A stretch of 64,000 nt of DNA from Pseudoxanthomonas sp. GM95. Lineage in GTDB: Bacteria; Pseudomonadota; Gammaproteobacteria; Xanthomonadales; Xanthomonadaceae. Location of the stretch: NCBI RefSeq assembly GCF_900109775.1, contig NZ_FOAX01000004.1, forward strand, positions 62,001-126,000, in the 5' to 3' direction. How positions within the stretch are numbered: the first letter of the stretch is position 1; each line of letters starts with the position of its first letter. Shown here in pieces: positions 44,846-53,716 of the stretch. The notes beneath the pieces are model-generated. The model worked only from the letters and a program-made list of their open reading frames with translations, did no database searches and was not told the DNA's origin. A program made the translations under genes and the position numbers.

Positions 44846-47488
44846 TCATTTGGGCAAGGGCGCGCGGCCAGTAATGGTGAAGCGCGCTTCTGCACCCGGT
44901 GCATCGGTGCCGGGCTGACCACCGCCGACGAACACGCTGTACGCACCGGCTTCGACCGCGCGCGTGCCATCGCGCGCGACCGTGCTCAGGGCGCGCGGAT
45001 CGAGCGTGAACTCCAGCGTGCGCGCCTGGCCCGGCTGCAGCGTGACGCGCTGGTAGCCGACCAGGCTGCGAAGCGGCGTGCCATCACCCGTCGGTGGCAG
45101 CAGGTAGACCTGCGCGACTTCATCGCCTGCGCGTGCACCGGTATTGCGCACCGTGACGGTCACGCGCAGCGGCTGTCCGGCGGCGAGCGTGGCCGCCGAG
45201 ACGCTCGGCGCGTTGTAGCCGAACTGCGTGTAGCTGAGGCCATAGCCGAACGGATACAGCGGCGTGCCGGTGAAGTAGCGATAGGTGCGGCCCTTCATGT
45301 CGTAGCTGATGTACGGCGGCAGATCGCGCGTGGTGCGGTAGAACGTCACCGGCAGGCGCCCGCCCGGGCTGACATCGCCGGCCAGCGCCTGGGCGAGCGC
45401 AGTGCCCCCGGACTGGCCCGGATACCACGCCGCGATCACCGCATCGGCATGCTGCTTGGCCCAGTTGAGCGCGACCGCGCCGCCACTCATCAGGACCACC
45501 ACCAAAGGTTTGCCGCTGGCCTTGGCGCGTTCCAGCAGCGCCTGCTGCGGCGCGGGCAGGTCCAGGCTGGTGCGATCGCCGCCGTCGAAGCCGGGCACGT
45601 CGATCTGCAGCTCTTCGCCTTCCACATCGGGCGAGAGCCCAACGAAGGCGACGACCGCATCGGATTGGGCGATGGCCGCATCGGCCTTGGCCAGCTGCGC
45701 ATCGGCCGGGGCCAGCCATTCCAGGCGCAGGCCCTGGTCCTGGCCGCGGTGTTCGATTTCCAGACGAATATTGCGCGGGCGCGTGTCGTCGAAGTGCAGC
45801 ACCGCCTCGACGTTGCGTCCATCGGCGTTGTGCACGCCCGCAGCCACGCGCTTGTCTTCGGCGTTGCCTGCAACCACCAACTGGTCGTCCACGTACAGCC
45901 GCACCGGATCGTGGCCACTGCAGTCGAAGCAGCGGGCCACGCGCACGGCCAGCGTGTAGTCGCCCTGGCCCGGCGGCAGCAGCTGTCCGGTCCAGCGCAC
46001 CGAATAGCGCTGCGGGTCCACGCCCGGCGCCGGCGCTACGTGGTCCCAGTTGAAGCCGACCACGCGATCCTGGCGCACGGCACGCGGCTTGCCGGCCAGG
46101 TCGAGGTTGTCGAAGTACTCGCCCTTCAGGCCGGGCTGACCGTCGCTGCGCAGCGCGGTCTCGGGGATCGTGCTTGGTACGCCGAGCGCCAGTGCCGCGC
46201 CCTGCGCGTAGGCGATGTGCTCAGCACCGAAGCGCGCGCGCAGCCCGAGCAGTGGCGTCACGGGCAGCGAGGACGTGCCCTGGTAGTTGGCTTCCAGCGC
46301 GGCCAGCGCATCCGCATCGGGGCCGAGTACCGCCAGGCGCAGGCCGGGCTTGAACGGCAGCGTGTTCGCGTCGTTCTTCAGCAGCACCAGCGACTGCTGC
46401 GCGGCCTTGAGCGCCAGCGCGGCATGGGCGGCGCTGTCGATGTCCTTGGCACCCAGCTTGGCGTACGGGTCGCGCTTGGGCGGGTCCAGTTCGCCCAGCC
46501 GATAGCGCGCGGTGAATAGGCGCACCAATGCGTGATCTAGCGTGGCTTCGTCCGCATCGCCACGCGCGATCGCCTGCGCCAAGCCGGCGTTGGCATAGCC
46601 GCAGTTGAGATCGTGGCCGGCCTTCAGCGCGGCCGCAGCCGAGCCGGCGTTGTCCAACGCGAGGTGATGGAAGTGGGTCATGTCGTCGATCGCATCGCAA
46701 TCGGACACCACGAAGCCTTTGAAGCCCCAGTCGCCGCGCAGGCGGCCGTTGAGCAGCCAGTCGGCCGCACACACCGGCGTGCCGTGCAGCGCGTTGTAGG
46801 CGCACATCACCGAAGCGGCGTGGCCATCGACCACCGCCGCGCGAAACGCCGGCGTGTAGCTGGCCTCGATGTCCTGCGGCGAAGGATCGGCATCGAACCC
46901 GTGCCGGCCCGGCTCCGGCCCGCTGTGGGCGATCATGTGCTTGGGCGTGCCGATGGTGCGCGGATGGTTCAGGTCATCGCCCTGCAGGCCGCGGATGAAG
47001 CCCATCGCCAGCGTGCCGCTGAGCACCGGGTCCTCGCCGTAAGTTTCCATGCCGCGGCCCCAGCGCGGATCGCGGAACAGGTTGATGTTGGGCGACCAGA
47101 TGGTCAGGCCCTGGTAGCGCGTGTGGTCGTGGCCGGCGCCACCGGCGAGGTTGAACTTGGCGCGCGCCTCGGTGGAGACCACCGTGCCGACCTCTTCCAG
47201 CAGCGCGGGATTCCAGCTCGCGGCCAGGCCGATCGCCTGCGGGAACACCGTTGCAGTGCCGTTGCGGGCGATGCCATGCAGGCCTTCGCTCCACCAGTCG
47301 TAGGCCGGTACGCCCAGGCGCGGAATCGCCGGCGCCGCGCTCATGCTCTGCGCGACCTTTTCCTGCAGCGTCATTTTGGCCACCAGCGCGGTGGCCTTGT
47401 CCTGCGCCTGGTCGGCGCGGGCCGGGGCCATCGTCACCAACATCGCTGCCACCAAGGCGACGTAACCACCGATCACTCTGCGCGTCAC
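44846..47488 (-). CDS. nixI: GH3 beta-xylosidase with PA14 insert
   Basis: An 880-residue exported GH3 enzyme. The characterised NixI removes the beta-1,2-xylose of plant complex N-glycans. The signal peptide ends APARA. The nucleophile aspartate is in GFVVSDCDAI, and the GH3 C-terminal domain surrounds a PA14 insert at about residues 430-560 (LKGEYFDNLDL, LYVDDQLVV). A fibronectin-III-like domain ends the protein. It starts with GTG in a GTGA overlap with the GH2 gene. Confidence 0.92.
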   Translation of the reverse strand: MTRRVIGGYVALVAAMLVTMAPARADQAQDKATALVAKMTLQEKVAQSMSAAPAIPRLGVPAYDWWSEGLHGIARNGTATVFPQAIGLAASWNPALLEEVGTVVSTEARAKFNLAGGAGHDHTRYQGLTIWSPNINLFRDPRWGRGMETYGEDPVLSGTLAMGFIRGLQGDDLNHPRTIGTPKHMIAHSGPEPGRHGFDADPSPQDIEASYTPAFRAAVVDGHAASVMCAYNALHGTPVCAADWLLNGRLRGDWGFKGFVVSDCDAIDDMTHFHHLALDNAGSAAAALKAGHDLNCGYANAGLAQAIARGDADEATLDHALVRLFTARYRLGELDPPKRDPYAKLGAKDIDSAAHAALALKAAQQSLVLLKNDANTLPFKPGLRLAVLGPDADALAALEANYQGTSSLPVTPLLGLRARFGAEHIAYAQGAALALGVPSTIPETALRSDGQPGLKGEYFDNLDLAGKPRAVRQDRVVGFNWDHVAPAPGVDPQRYSVRWTGQLLPPGQGDYTLAVRVARCFDCSGHDPVRLYVDDQLVVAGNAEDKRVAAGVHNADGRNVEAVLHFDDTRPRNIRLEIEHRGQDQGLRLEWLAPADAQLAKADAAIAQSDAVVAFVGLSPDVEGEELQIDVPGFDGGDRTSLDLPAPQQALLERAKASGKPLVVVLMSGGAVALNWAKQHADAVIAAWYPGQSGGTALAQALAGDVSPGGRLPVTFYRTTRDLPPYISYDMKGRTYRYFTGTPLYPFGYGLSYTQFGYNAPSVSAATLAAGQPLRVTVTVRNTGARAGDEVAQVYLLPPTGDGTPLRSLVGYQRVTLQPGQARTLEFTLDPRALSTVARDGTRAVEAGAYSVFVGGGQPGTDAPGAEARFTITGRAPLPK

Positions 47489-50175
47489 TTCGCGTCCGCC
47501 GGTTCGGCCGGTGCGCCCTGCAGGGTCGAGGCGACATCGCGCAGCTGCAGCGCTGCCTGCAGCTGCGCCAGCGACGCGGCGCTACGCACATGCACGGTTA
47601 CCGGCTCGCCCGGAAGCACATCGAATGCGTTGTCCGACAGGGTCGCATCGAGGTCGCCGAACGACAGCCACAGCTCGCGCACGAACGCATCGCTGGCCAG
47701 CGTCAGCGCATAGCCATCGCCCTCGGCCTTCCAGCCCGGCGTGACCTGCGCAACCGGCAGCGCCAGCGCCTTGGCCGCATCGAACAGCACGGCCTGCTGC
47801 GACACGACTTTGCCGCCCTCGATCAGGTCGAACACCGCGAACGTGTGCTTCGGGTCAGCACCCTTCAGTAGCGTCGCATCGTCGAACTGGGCCACCTCGA
47901 TGCTGCTCAGCGCTGGCAGCTGCGCGTCCTGCGTGCGATCGCTCAACACCTTGCCGCCGAAGTCCATCACCCGCACGCGCCACTGCGCCGACAGCGGCGT
48001 GGTGCGATCGGAGACCAGCGCGACGTAAGTCTTGCCGTCCTTGCGCAGCGCAGAGACCAGCTCCGGCGCGAAGAAACGGCGCGCGTGGTACTGCAGCGCC
48101 TTCCAGCGGCCGTAGTAATCCACGCTCGACCACGAGGCCACCGGCCACACGTCGTTGAGCTGCCAGAACAGTGTGCCCATCGTGCGCGGGCGCGAGGTGC
48201 GGTGGTGCTCGGCGGCGATCTCGATGCCTTCGGCCTGCATCAGCTGGCTCAGGTAGACGAAGCTCTCGAAATCCTTCGGCTCGCCGAACTCGCGGCGGAT
48301 ATACAGCAGCTGGCGCGCGTTGCCGCGGCCCTTGTCCCACTTCTGGTGCGCCTTCACCGCCGGCAGCTCCAGGCTCAGCGGACCATCGCCGGCAAACGCG
48401 CGCACGGTACGGATATCGGGGAACGACTGCAGCCCGTACTCGGACATGAAGCGCGGGGTGATCTCCATGTATTTGGTCACCGGATAGGCCGGGCCGCCCC
48501 AGACCTGCCAGTAGTGCATGTCGCCATCGTCGGTGCGATTGGCCTCGGTGTCGTAGTCGGTGCCGGGCGAGCTTGCCCAGTACGGTGTCTCCGGCGACTG
48601 CTGGCTCACTGCCTCGCGTAGCACGGTGCCGAACAGGTTCTGCATGCCGCGCTCGATGCGGCTGCGCTCGTCCGGGGTGATCGACTTCTGCAACTTGAGG
48701 CTGTCGTCCATGCCTTCCCAGCCGACCTGCACCTCGTTGTTGCCGCACCATAGGACGATGCTGGGATGGTCGCGCAGGCGCTTGACCTGCTCGATGGCTT
48801 CCTGGCGCGTGTTCTCGCGGAAGGCCGCGTCATACGGCGGGATCGCACCGCCAAACATGAAGTCCTGCCAGACCATGATGCCGAGTTCATCGGCGGCCTC
48901 GTAGAAGCGATCGTCCTGGTAGATGCCGCCGCCCCAGATGCGCACCATGTTCATGTTGGCGTCGCGCGCATCCTGCAGCGAGCGCCGCATCGTCGCTTCG
49001 CTCACGCGGCTGGAAAAGCTGTCCAGCGGGATCATATTGGCGCCCTTTGCGAAGATCGGGATGCCGTTGACCACGAAGGCCATGCCGCGGCCCCACTGGT
49101 CCTTGTCACGGCGCAGCTCGACGCTGCGCAGCCCGGTCACGCGCTTGAAGGTCTGCGTATCGCCATCGGCATCGCGCACGGTGGCGACGAACGTGTAGCG
49201 ATCCTGCGCGCCATAGCCGGCCGGGAACCAGCGCCGCGGATGGGCGATGCGCAGCGGCAGGTCCACGCGATTGCTGCCGGGATCGACGATGCGTTGTTCT
49301 TCGAACTGCGCGACCTGCTTGCCGTCCGGATCGAGCACCTGCAGCTGCACCTGCACCGGGCCGCTGCGCGCGGCCTCGACGGTGAGCTGGGCTTCCAGCT
49401 GCGCGGCGTCCGCATCCACGCGCGGCTGGGCGATGTGCAAGTCATCCACGCGGGTGGCATCCCAGGCCTTGAGCGCAACGCCTTTCCACAGGCCAGCGGT
49501 GACCAGGCGCGGGCCCCAGTCCCAACTGAAGTGGTACGGCGCCTTGCGCAGGTAGATGGAACTGTTACGCCCGGACGGCTCATCGCCGAAGGCCGAGTCG
49601 TAGGCGCCCGGCAACCCGTACGGCTGCTTGGCCAGCCACGGGCGCATCGCCTCGATCGGCGAGCGGAAGGTGATCTCCAGCGTGTTGGCGCCGCGCTTGA
49701 GCAGCGGCTTCACGTCCACGGTCCAGCGCCGGAACATGTTGTCGGCATCGAGGATCTTCTGCCCGTTGAGCGTCACCTGCGCCAGCGTGTCCAGACCTTC
49801 GAATACCAGCTCCACATGGCCGCGCGCCAGCGTGGCGGCATCGACTTCAAACGTGGTCTGGTACTGCCAGTCGGACAGGCCGACCCACTGCACCTGGGCC
49901 TCGTTGTCGGCCTTGAACGGATCGACCAGCAGGCCGGCGGCCATCAGGTCGGTCTGCACCGCGCCGGGCACCTGCGCCGGCAGCCACGCGGCGGCCTTCG
50001 GATGCGCCTTGGCCTTGGCCTGCGCCTGACCCGGGGCAATCCGCAGCTGCCAGCCCGCGTCCAGCGACTGCGTGGTCGGCGCCGCGGCACCGGCCTGGCC
50101 GAACGCCGCCAGCAGGCCCAAGGTCAGCGCCAGGCGCGGCAGGGCGCGGGGGAACGGAAGGCGGCGGATCAGCAT
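47485..50175 (-). CDS. nixH: GH2 beta-mannosidase-like enzyme
   Basis: An 896-residue exported GH2 enzyme, most like beta-mannosidases. These split the Man-beta-1,4-GlcNAc linkage at the glycan core. The signal peptide ends FGQAGA. The jelly-roll and Ig-like domains precede the barrel. The acid/base glutamate is in LWCGNNEVQVGW, and the nucleophile is in PRFMSEYGLQSFP. AAGGAG precedes the ATG at 50175. It follows the GH20 gene by 19 bases. Confidence 0.9.
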   Translation of the reverse strand: MLIRRLPFPRALPRLALTLGLLAAFGQAGAAAPTTQSLDAGWQLRIAPGQAQAKAKAHPKAAAWLPAQVPGAVQTDLMAAGLLVDPFKADNEAQVQWVGLSDWQYQTTFEVDAATLARGHVELVFEGLDTLAQVTLNGQKILDADNMFRRWTVDVKPLLKRGANTLEITFRSPIEAMRPWLAKQPYGLPGAYDSAFGDEPSGRNSSIYLRKAPYHFSWDWGPRLVTAGLWKGVALKAWDATRVDDLHIAQPRVDADAAQLEAQLTVEAARSGPVQVQLQVLDPDGKQVAQFEEQRIVDPGSNRVDLPLRIAHPRRWFPAGYGAQDRYTFVATVRDADGDTQTFKRVTGLRSVELRRDKDQWGRGMAFVVNGIPIFAKGANMIPLDSFSSRVSEATMRRSLQDARDANMNMVRIWGGGIYQDDRFYEAADELGIMVWQDFMFGGAIPPYDAAFRENTRQEAIEQVKRLRDHPSIVLWCGNNEVQVGWEGMDDSLKLQKSITPDERSRIERGMQNLFGTVLREAVSQQSPETPYWASSPGTDYDTEANRTDDGDMHYWQVWGGPAYPVTKYMEITPRFMSEYGLQSFPDIRTVRAFAGDGPLSLELPAVKAHQKWDKGRGNARQLLYIRREFGEPKDFESFVYLSQLMQAEGIEIAAEHHRTSRPRTMGTLFWQLNDVWPVASWSSVDYYGRWKALQYHARRFFAPELVSALRKDGKTYVALVSDRTTPLSAQWRVRVMDFGGKVLSDRTQDAQLPALSSIEVAQFDDATLLKGADPKHTFAVFDLIEGGKVVSQQAVLFDAAKALALPVAQVTPGWKAEGDGYALTLASDAFVRELWLSFGDLDATLSDNAFDVLPGEPVTVHVRSAASLAQLQAALQLRDVASTLQGAPAEPADAK

Positions 50176-50194
50176 GGTCGAAAGCTCCTTGGAA

Positions 50195-52603
50195 TCAGTG
50201 CGCGCCGGCAGGCGATGGCGTGGCGGCGGGAATCAGGTGGACGGCACCGACCGCGGGCAGCGGCCCGGTGATCGGAGCGGTATAGCGCAGACACAGGTCG
50301 TGGGTCCCGCTGCGTGGCGTCATGGATGCCTGCAGCTCGAACTGTTCGCCCAGCGTGTCGCCGGCCGGCAGCGGCACGCGCGCCAGCAGCGGGCCGCTGC
50401 ACTGATCCAGATGCACTTCCAGCTCGCCGTGCGCGGTCTTGGCCGGGTACCCGACCACCTTGGACTGGTCATGCGCTAGGCCGTAGTTGCGCGCCAGGCG
50501 CGACGCTTCCACGCGCAGGCCCGCGATGCCGTCCAGGTGCGCGGCCGGCACGATCCAGCAGGCATGGAACAGGTCCACGTCGAACAGCGGCGTATCGGCG
50601 GCGGTCATGTCCGGCAGCAGCGGCGTGCGCAGGCCAAGCCCGCCATCGGGGCACTTGCGCAGATCGTGGGTGCCGTAACGGCGCAGCGTGGCGTCGTCGA
50701 AACGCTGCGTGCGCGTGGCCGCCAGCGGCAGGCCATCGTCGGCGAACACCGCCGCGCTGACCGTGACCGGCAGCGTGATCGCAAACGGCGCGCTGTAGCG
50801 GGGCGAGGCGAACGTCGGCGCGCTGCCATCGGTGGTGTAGTGGATCTGGCCGGCCTTGAGCTGGTTGCCCAGCACCACCTTGCCCGGCTGGCCATCCAGC
50901 ACCGCGTTGCGACCGCCATCGAGCGTGATGTCGGCGGCGAATGCCGTATCGCTGGCGTCGATGCCCAACGCCCGATAGCGCTGCAGCTGCGCCGGCAGGC
51001 GCGCCAGGAAGCCGTCCCAACCACGCGCCTGCATCGACGACCACGCCACTTCGGCCACGGCGGCCAGGCGCGGGAACAGCGCATGGTCCACATGCCACGG
51101 CGAGGTCACGTATTCGGTCCACAGCGCGCCCTGCACGCCGAGCACATGCTTGCCCTGCTCGGCCGTGAGCGCGGCCGGCACCGGATCGAGTTCGTACACG
51201 CGCGACAGCGGCAGCGCGTCGTAAGGACCGGCGGGCTCGTCGGCACGCGCGGTCTGCGGATAGTTGAGATACATCCAGCCGGCCGGCGCCAGGACCACAT
51301 CGTGGCCCTTCTGCGCGGCGCTCACCGCACCTTCGATCCCGCGCCAGGACATCACCGAGGCATTGGCCGGCAGGCCACCTTCGAGGATCTCATCCCAGCC
51401 GATCAGGCGCCGGCCCTTGGCGGTGAGGTATTGCGCAAGCTGTTCGTTGAACCAGCCCTGCATCGCGTGCGCGTCCTTGACCCCGAGCTGCTTCATCTGC
51501 GCGCGGATCGTCGGCGAGGCTTCCCACTGGTCCTTGATCGCCTCGTCACCGCCGATGTGGATGTAGGTCGAAGGAAACAGCGCCAGCACTTCATCCAGCA
51601 CGTTGCGGATGAACTGCAGGCTGCGCGGGCTGGTGTCGAACAGATACGGGTCCACGCCCCAGTTGGTGCCGACTTCGGTGCGGACGCCATCGACACCCAC
51701 CTCGTCCGGATACGCCGCCACCGCCGCGCGCGCGTGGCCGGGCATGTCGATCTCCGGCAGCACGGTGATGTGGCGTTCTGCCGCATAGGCGACGATGTCG
51801 CGGATCTCGTCCTGGGTGTAGAAGCCGCCGACGCGCTGCGGCACGCCGTGTGTACCTGCGCCAGGCGGCGTGCGCCACGCACCGATCTCGGTGAGCTTGG
51901 GGTACTGCTTGATCTCGATGCGCCAGCCCTGGTCGTCGCTCAGGTGCCAATGGAAGACGTTGAGCTTGTGCAGCGCCATCGCATCGAGCACGTGCTTGAC
52001 CGTGTCCACGTCGAGGAAATGCCGGGCCACATCCAGGTGCTGGCCACGCCAGCCGAAGCGCGGCCAGTCGCGGATCTGCACGATCGGGACCTGCACCTCG
52101 CCACGCGCGGCATCGGGCGTCATCAGCTGCCACGCGGTCATCGCACCGTAGTACACGCCGGCCGCATCGCGCGCGCGCACTTCAAGCCCCTGCGCACTGA
52201 CGTCCAGCGCATAGCCTTCGGCCTGTTCGACCGGCGCCTGCGGATCGGGCTGCAGGCGCACGCTGCCCGGTGTTGCCTCCGCTTCGGCGCGCACCGGCAG
52301 CACCAGCCCGCGCGTGCGCTGCACCAGCGCTGCCAGCTGCGTGGCGGCCTGCAGCGTGTCGGCATCGTTCACCGGGATCGAGATCACCGTGCCCGCGCCG
52401 ATCCGCAGCGTGCCCGCGCGACGCGTCACCTGCACCGGCGCCGGGATCAGGGACAGCGGCGCCTGTGCCTCGGCCGCGTCACGGCCGACCTGGACCGGTC
52501 CCGGCGCGGGCTCCGGCACGCGACTGCAGGCGGCCAGCGCCAGCCCGAGCAGCACGGCCGAACACCACGACAGGGAGCACTTCACACCAGCAGAAACGGA
52601 CAT
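50195..52603 (-). CDS. nixG: GH20 beta-N-acetylhexosaminidase (lipoprotein)
   Basis: An 802-residue exo-hexosaminidase that removes terminal GlcNAc. The lipobox LALAACS suggests anchoring in the outer membrane. The GH20b domain is followed by the barrel with HWHLSDDQGWR, EIDMPGHARA and the catalytic Asp-Glu pair in YIHIGGDEAIKDQW. A CHB_HEX_C-like domain follows (IHYTTDGSAPTF), then a C-terminal beta domain of about 150 residues. The ATG at 52603 follows GGAAG. Confidence 0.93.
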   Translation of the reverse strand: MSVSAGVKCSLSWCSAVLLGLALAACSRVPEPAPGPVQVGRDAAEAQAPLSLIPAPVQVTRRAGTLRIGAGTVISIPVNDADTLQAATQLAALVQRTRGLVLPVRAEAEATPGSVRLQPDPQAPVEQAEGYALDVSAQGLEVRARDAAGVYYGAMTAWQLMTPDAARGEVQVPIVQIRDWPRFGWRGQHLDVARHFLDVDTVKHVLDAMALHKLNVFHWHLSDDQGWRIEIKQYPKLTEIGAWRTPPGAGTHGVPQRVGGFYTQDEIRDIVAYAAERHITVLPEIDMPGHARAAVAAYPDEVGVDGVRTEVGTNWGVDPYLFDTSPRSLQFIRNVLDEVLALFPSTYIHIGGDEAIKDQWEASPTIRAQMKQLGVKDAHAMQGWFNEQLAQYLTAKGRRLIGWDEILEGGLPANASVMSWRGIEGAVSAAQKGHDVVLAPAGWMYLNYPQTARADEPAGPYDALPLSRVYELDPVPAALTAEQGKHVLGVQGALWTEYVTSPWHVDHALFPRLAAVAEVAWSSMQARGWDGFLARLPAQLQRYRALGIDASDTAFAADITLDGGRNAVLDGQPGKVVLGNQLKAGQIHYTTDGSAPTFASPRYSAPFAITLPVTVSAAVFADDGLPLAATRTQRFDDATLRRYGTHDLRKCPDGGLGLRTPLLPDMTAADTPLFDVDLFHACWIVPAAHLDGIAGLRVEASRLARNYGLAHDQSKVVGYPAKTAHGELEVHLDQCSGPLLARVPLPAGDTLGEQFELQASMTPRSGTHDLCLRYTAPITGPLPAVGAVHLIPAATPSPAGAH

Positions 52604-52622
52604 CCACGCTTCCTTCAAGAAC

Positions 52623-52653
52623 AAAAAAGCGCCCCGGCCGATCACCGGGACGC
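52623..52653 (-). terminator. Terminator-like hairpin between GH18 and GH20
   Basis: On the minus strand a 9-bp stem (one mismatch), GCGTCCCGG / CCGGGGCGC, has a 7-base loop and then TTTTTT. Within an otherwise tight operon this looks like a partial terminator that would lower expression of the downstream genes. Confidence 0.7.
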
Positions 52654-52663
52654 CCACTTCAAC

Positions 52664-53716
52664 TCAGCGCTGCGCGTTCGGCAGCAGGTCCCACACCTTC
52701 GGATCTTCGGCGCCGAGCACCCAGCTGCTGAAGCCTTCCAGGCCGTATTGCTTGACCAAGTCGTAGCGGGTCTGGAAGGACTTGGCATCCGGCATGAACA
52801 CCCACTCGCGCATGTCGTCGCGGTAGAAGTAGTACCAGCTCTCCTGCTCGCGCGCGTCCCACTGGATGTCGGCCTGCTGCTCGATCGCCAGCGGCATCGA
52901 TTCGTCGAAGTCGATGTAGGTGCCGACGATATTCGAGGCCTCGGTGCCGTCGTCCTTGACCGGATTGCCGGTGTACCAGCGGTAGCCGTAGGTGGCGATG
53001 CCCAGCGACAGCTTATCCTTCGGGATCTGGGTCAGCGCGTAGTCCAGGTGCATCTTCATCCAGGGCATGCCATCAACCGGGCCGGGCGCCGTCCAGCGCG
53101 TGTGCTGGTCGTAGGTCATCAGGCTCACCAGGTCGGTGGCCTTGCCCAGCGCGGCCAGGTCATACGCACCGCGCCAGTATTCCCACATCCACTTGGAGAA
53201 CTGGCCCCGGCCGGAATGCCCCGGCCCGTTGGGCACCACCGCGATCGACAGCTTCAGGCCCGCCTTGTGCAGGGCATCGGCGGTCTGCTTGGTCATCAGG
53301 GTGAAGGCATCGCGGTCGGTCCAGGCGATGTTCTCGAAATCGAACTGGAAGCCGTAGTAGCCGTGCTCGCGTCCGGCCTGCAACAGCGAGGCGATCATCC
53401 GCTGCTTGGCGTCCTCGTCGTGCATCAGCTGGTGGAAGCCGTCGCGCGTGGTAGTCATCGAGAGGATCGGCATCACCGGTACGCGGTGCTGCTTGGCGAT
53501 CGCATACACGTAGTCGTTGGGCGCGCCGTTGACCAGGCCGCGCTGGTCCACGCCGTACCAGGTGGGCACCAACATGTCGATCTTGTCGGCATGGGCGACG
53601 AAGGCATTGACCGACTTCTGCGTTTCCATCAGGTAGAACAGCGCGGTCGGCGTCTTGGCCAGCGCGGGCGCGCCCAACAGCACGCAGCCGAGCAACAGCC
53701 AGGCGAGTTTCTTCAT
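52664..53716 (-). CDS. nixF: GH18 family protein (chitinase/ENGase-like)
   Basis: A 350-residue exported GH18 protein. The signal peptide ends GAPALA. The active-site strand reads GYYGFQFDFENI. The catalytic glutamate and the preceding Asp (DFE) are present, but the upstream acidic positions of the classic DxxDxDxE motif are replaced by Tyr and Gln. This resembles spore-cortex YaaH-type GH18 proteins. Expected substrates are the GlcNAc-GlcNAc core or a peptidoglycan-like link. Its ATG overlaps the GH29 stop by one base. Confidence 0.88.
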   Translation of the reverse strand: MKKLAWLLLGCVLLGAPALAKTPTALFYLMETQKSVNAFVAHADKIDMLVPTWYGVDQRGLVNGAPNDYVYAIAKQHRVPVMPILSMTTTRDGFHQLMHDEDAKQRMIASLLQAGREHGYYGFQFDFENIAWTDRDAFTLMTKQTADALHKAGLKLSIAVVPNGPGHSGRGQFSKWMWEYWRGAYDLAALGKATDLVSLMTYDQHTRWTAPGPVDGMPWMKMHLDYALTQIPKDKLSLGIATYGYRWYTGNPVKDDGTEASNIVGTYIDFDESMPLAIEQQADIQWDAREQESWYYFYRDDMREWVFMPDAKSFQTRYDLVKQYGLEGFSSWVLGAEDPKVWDLLPNAQR

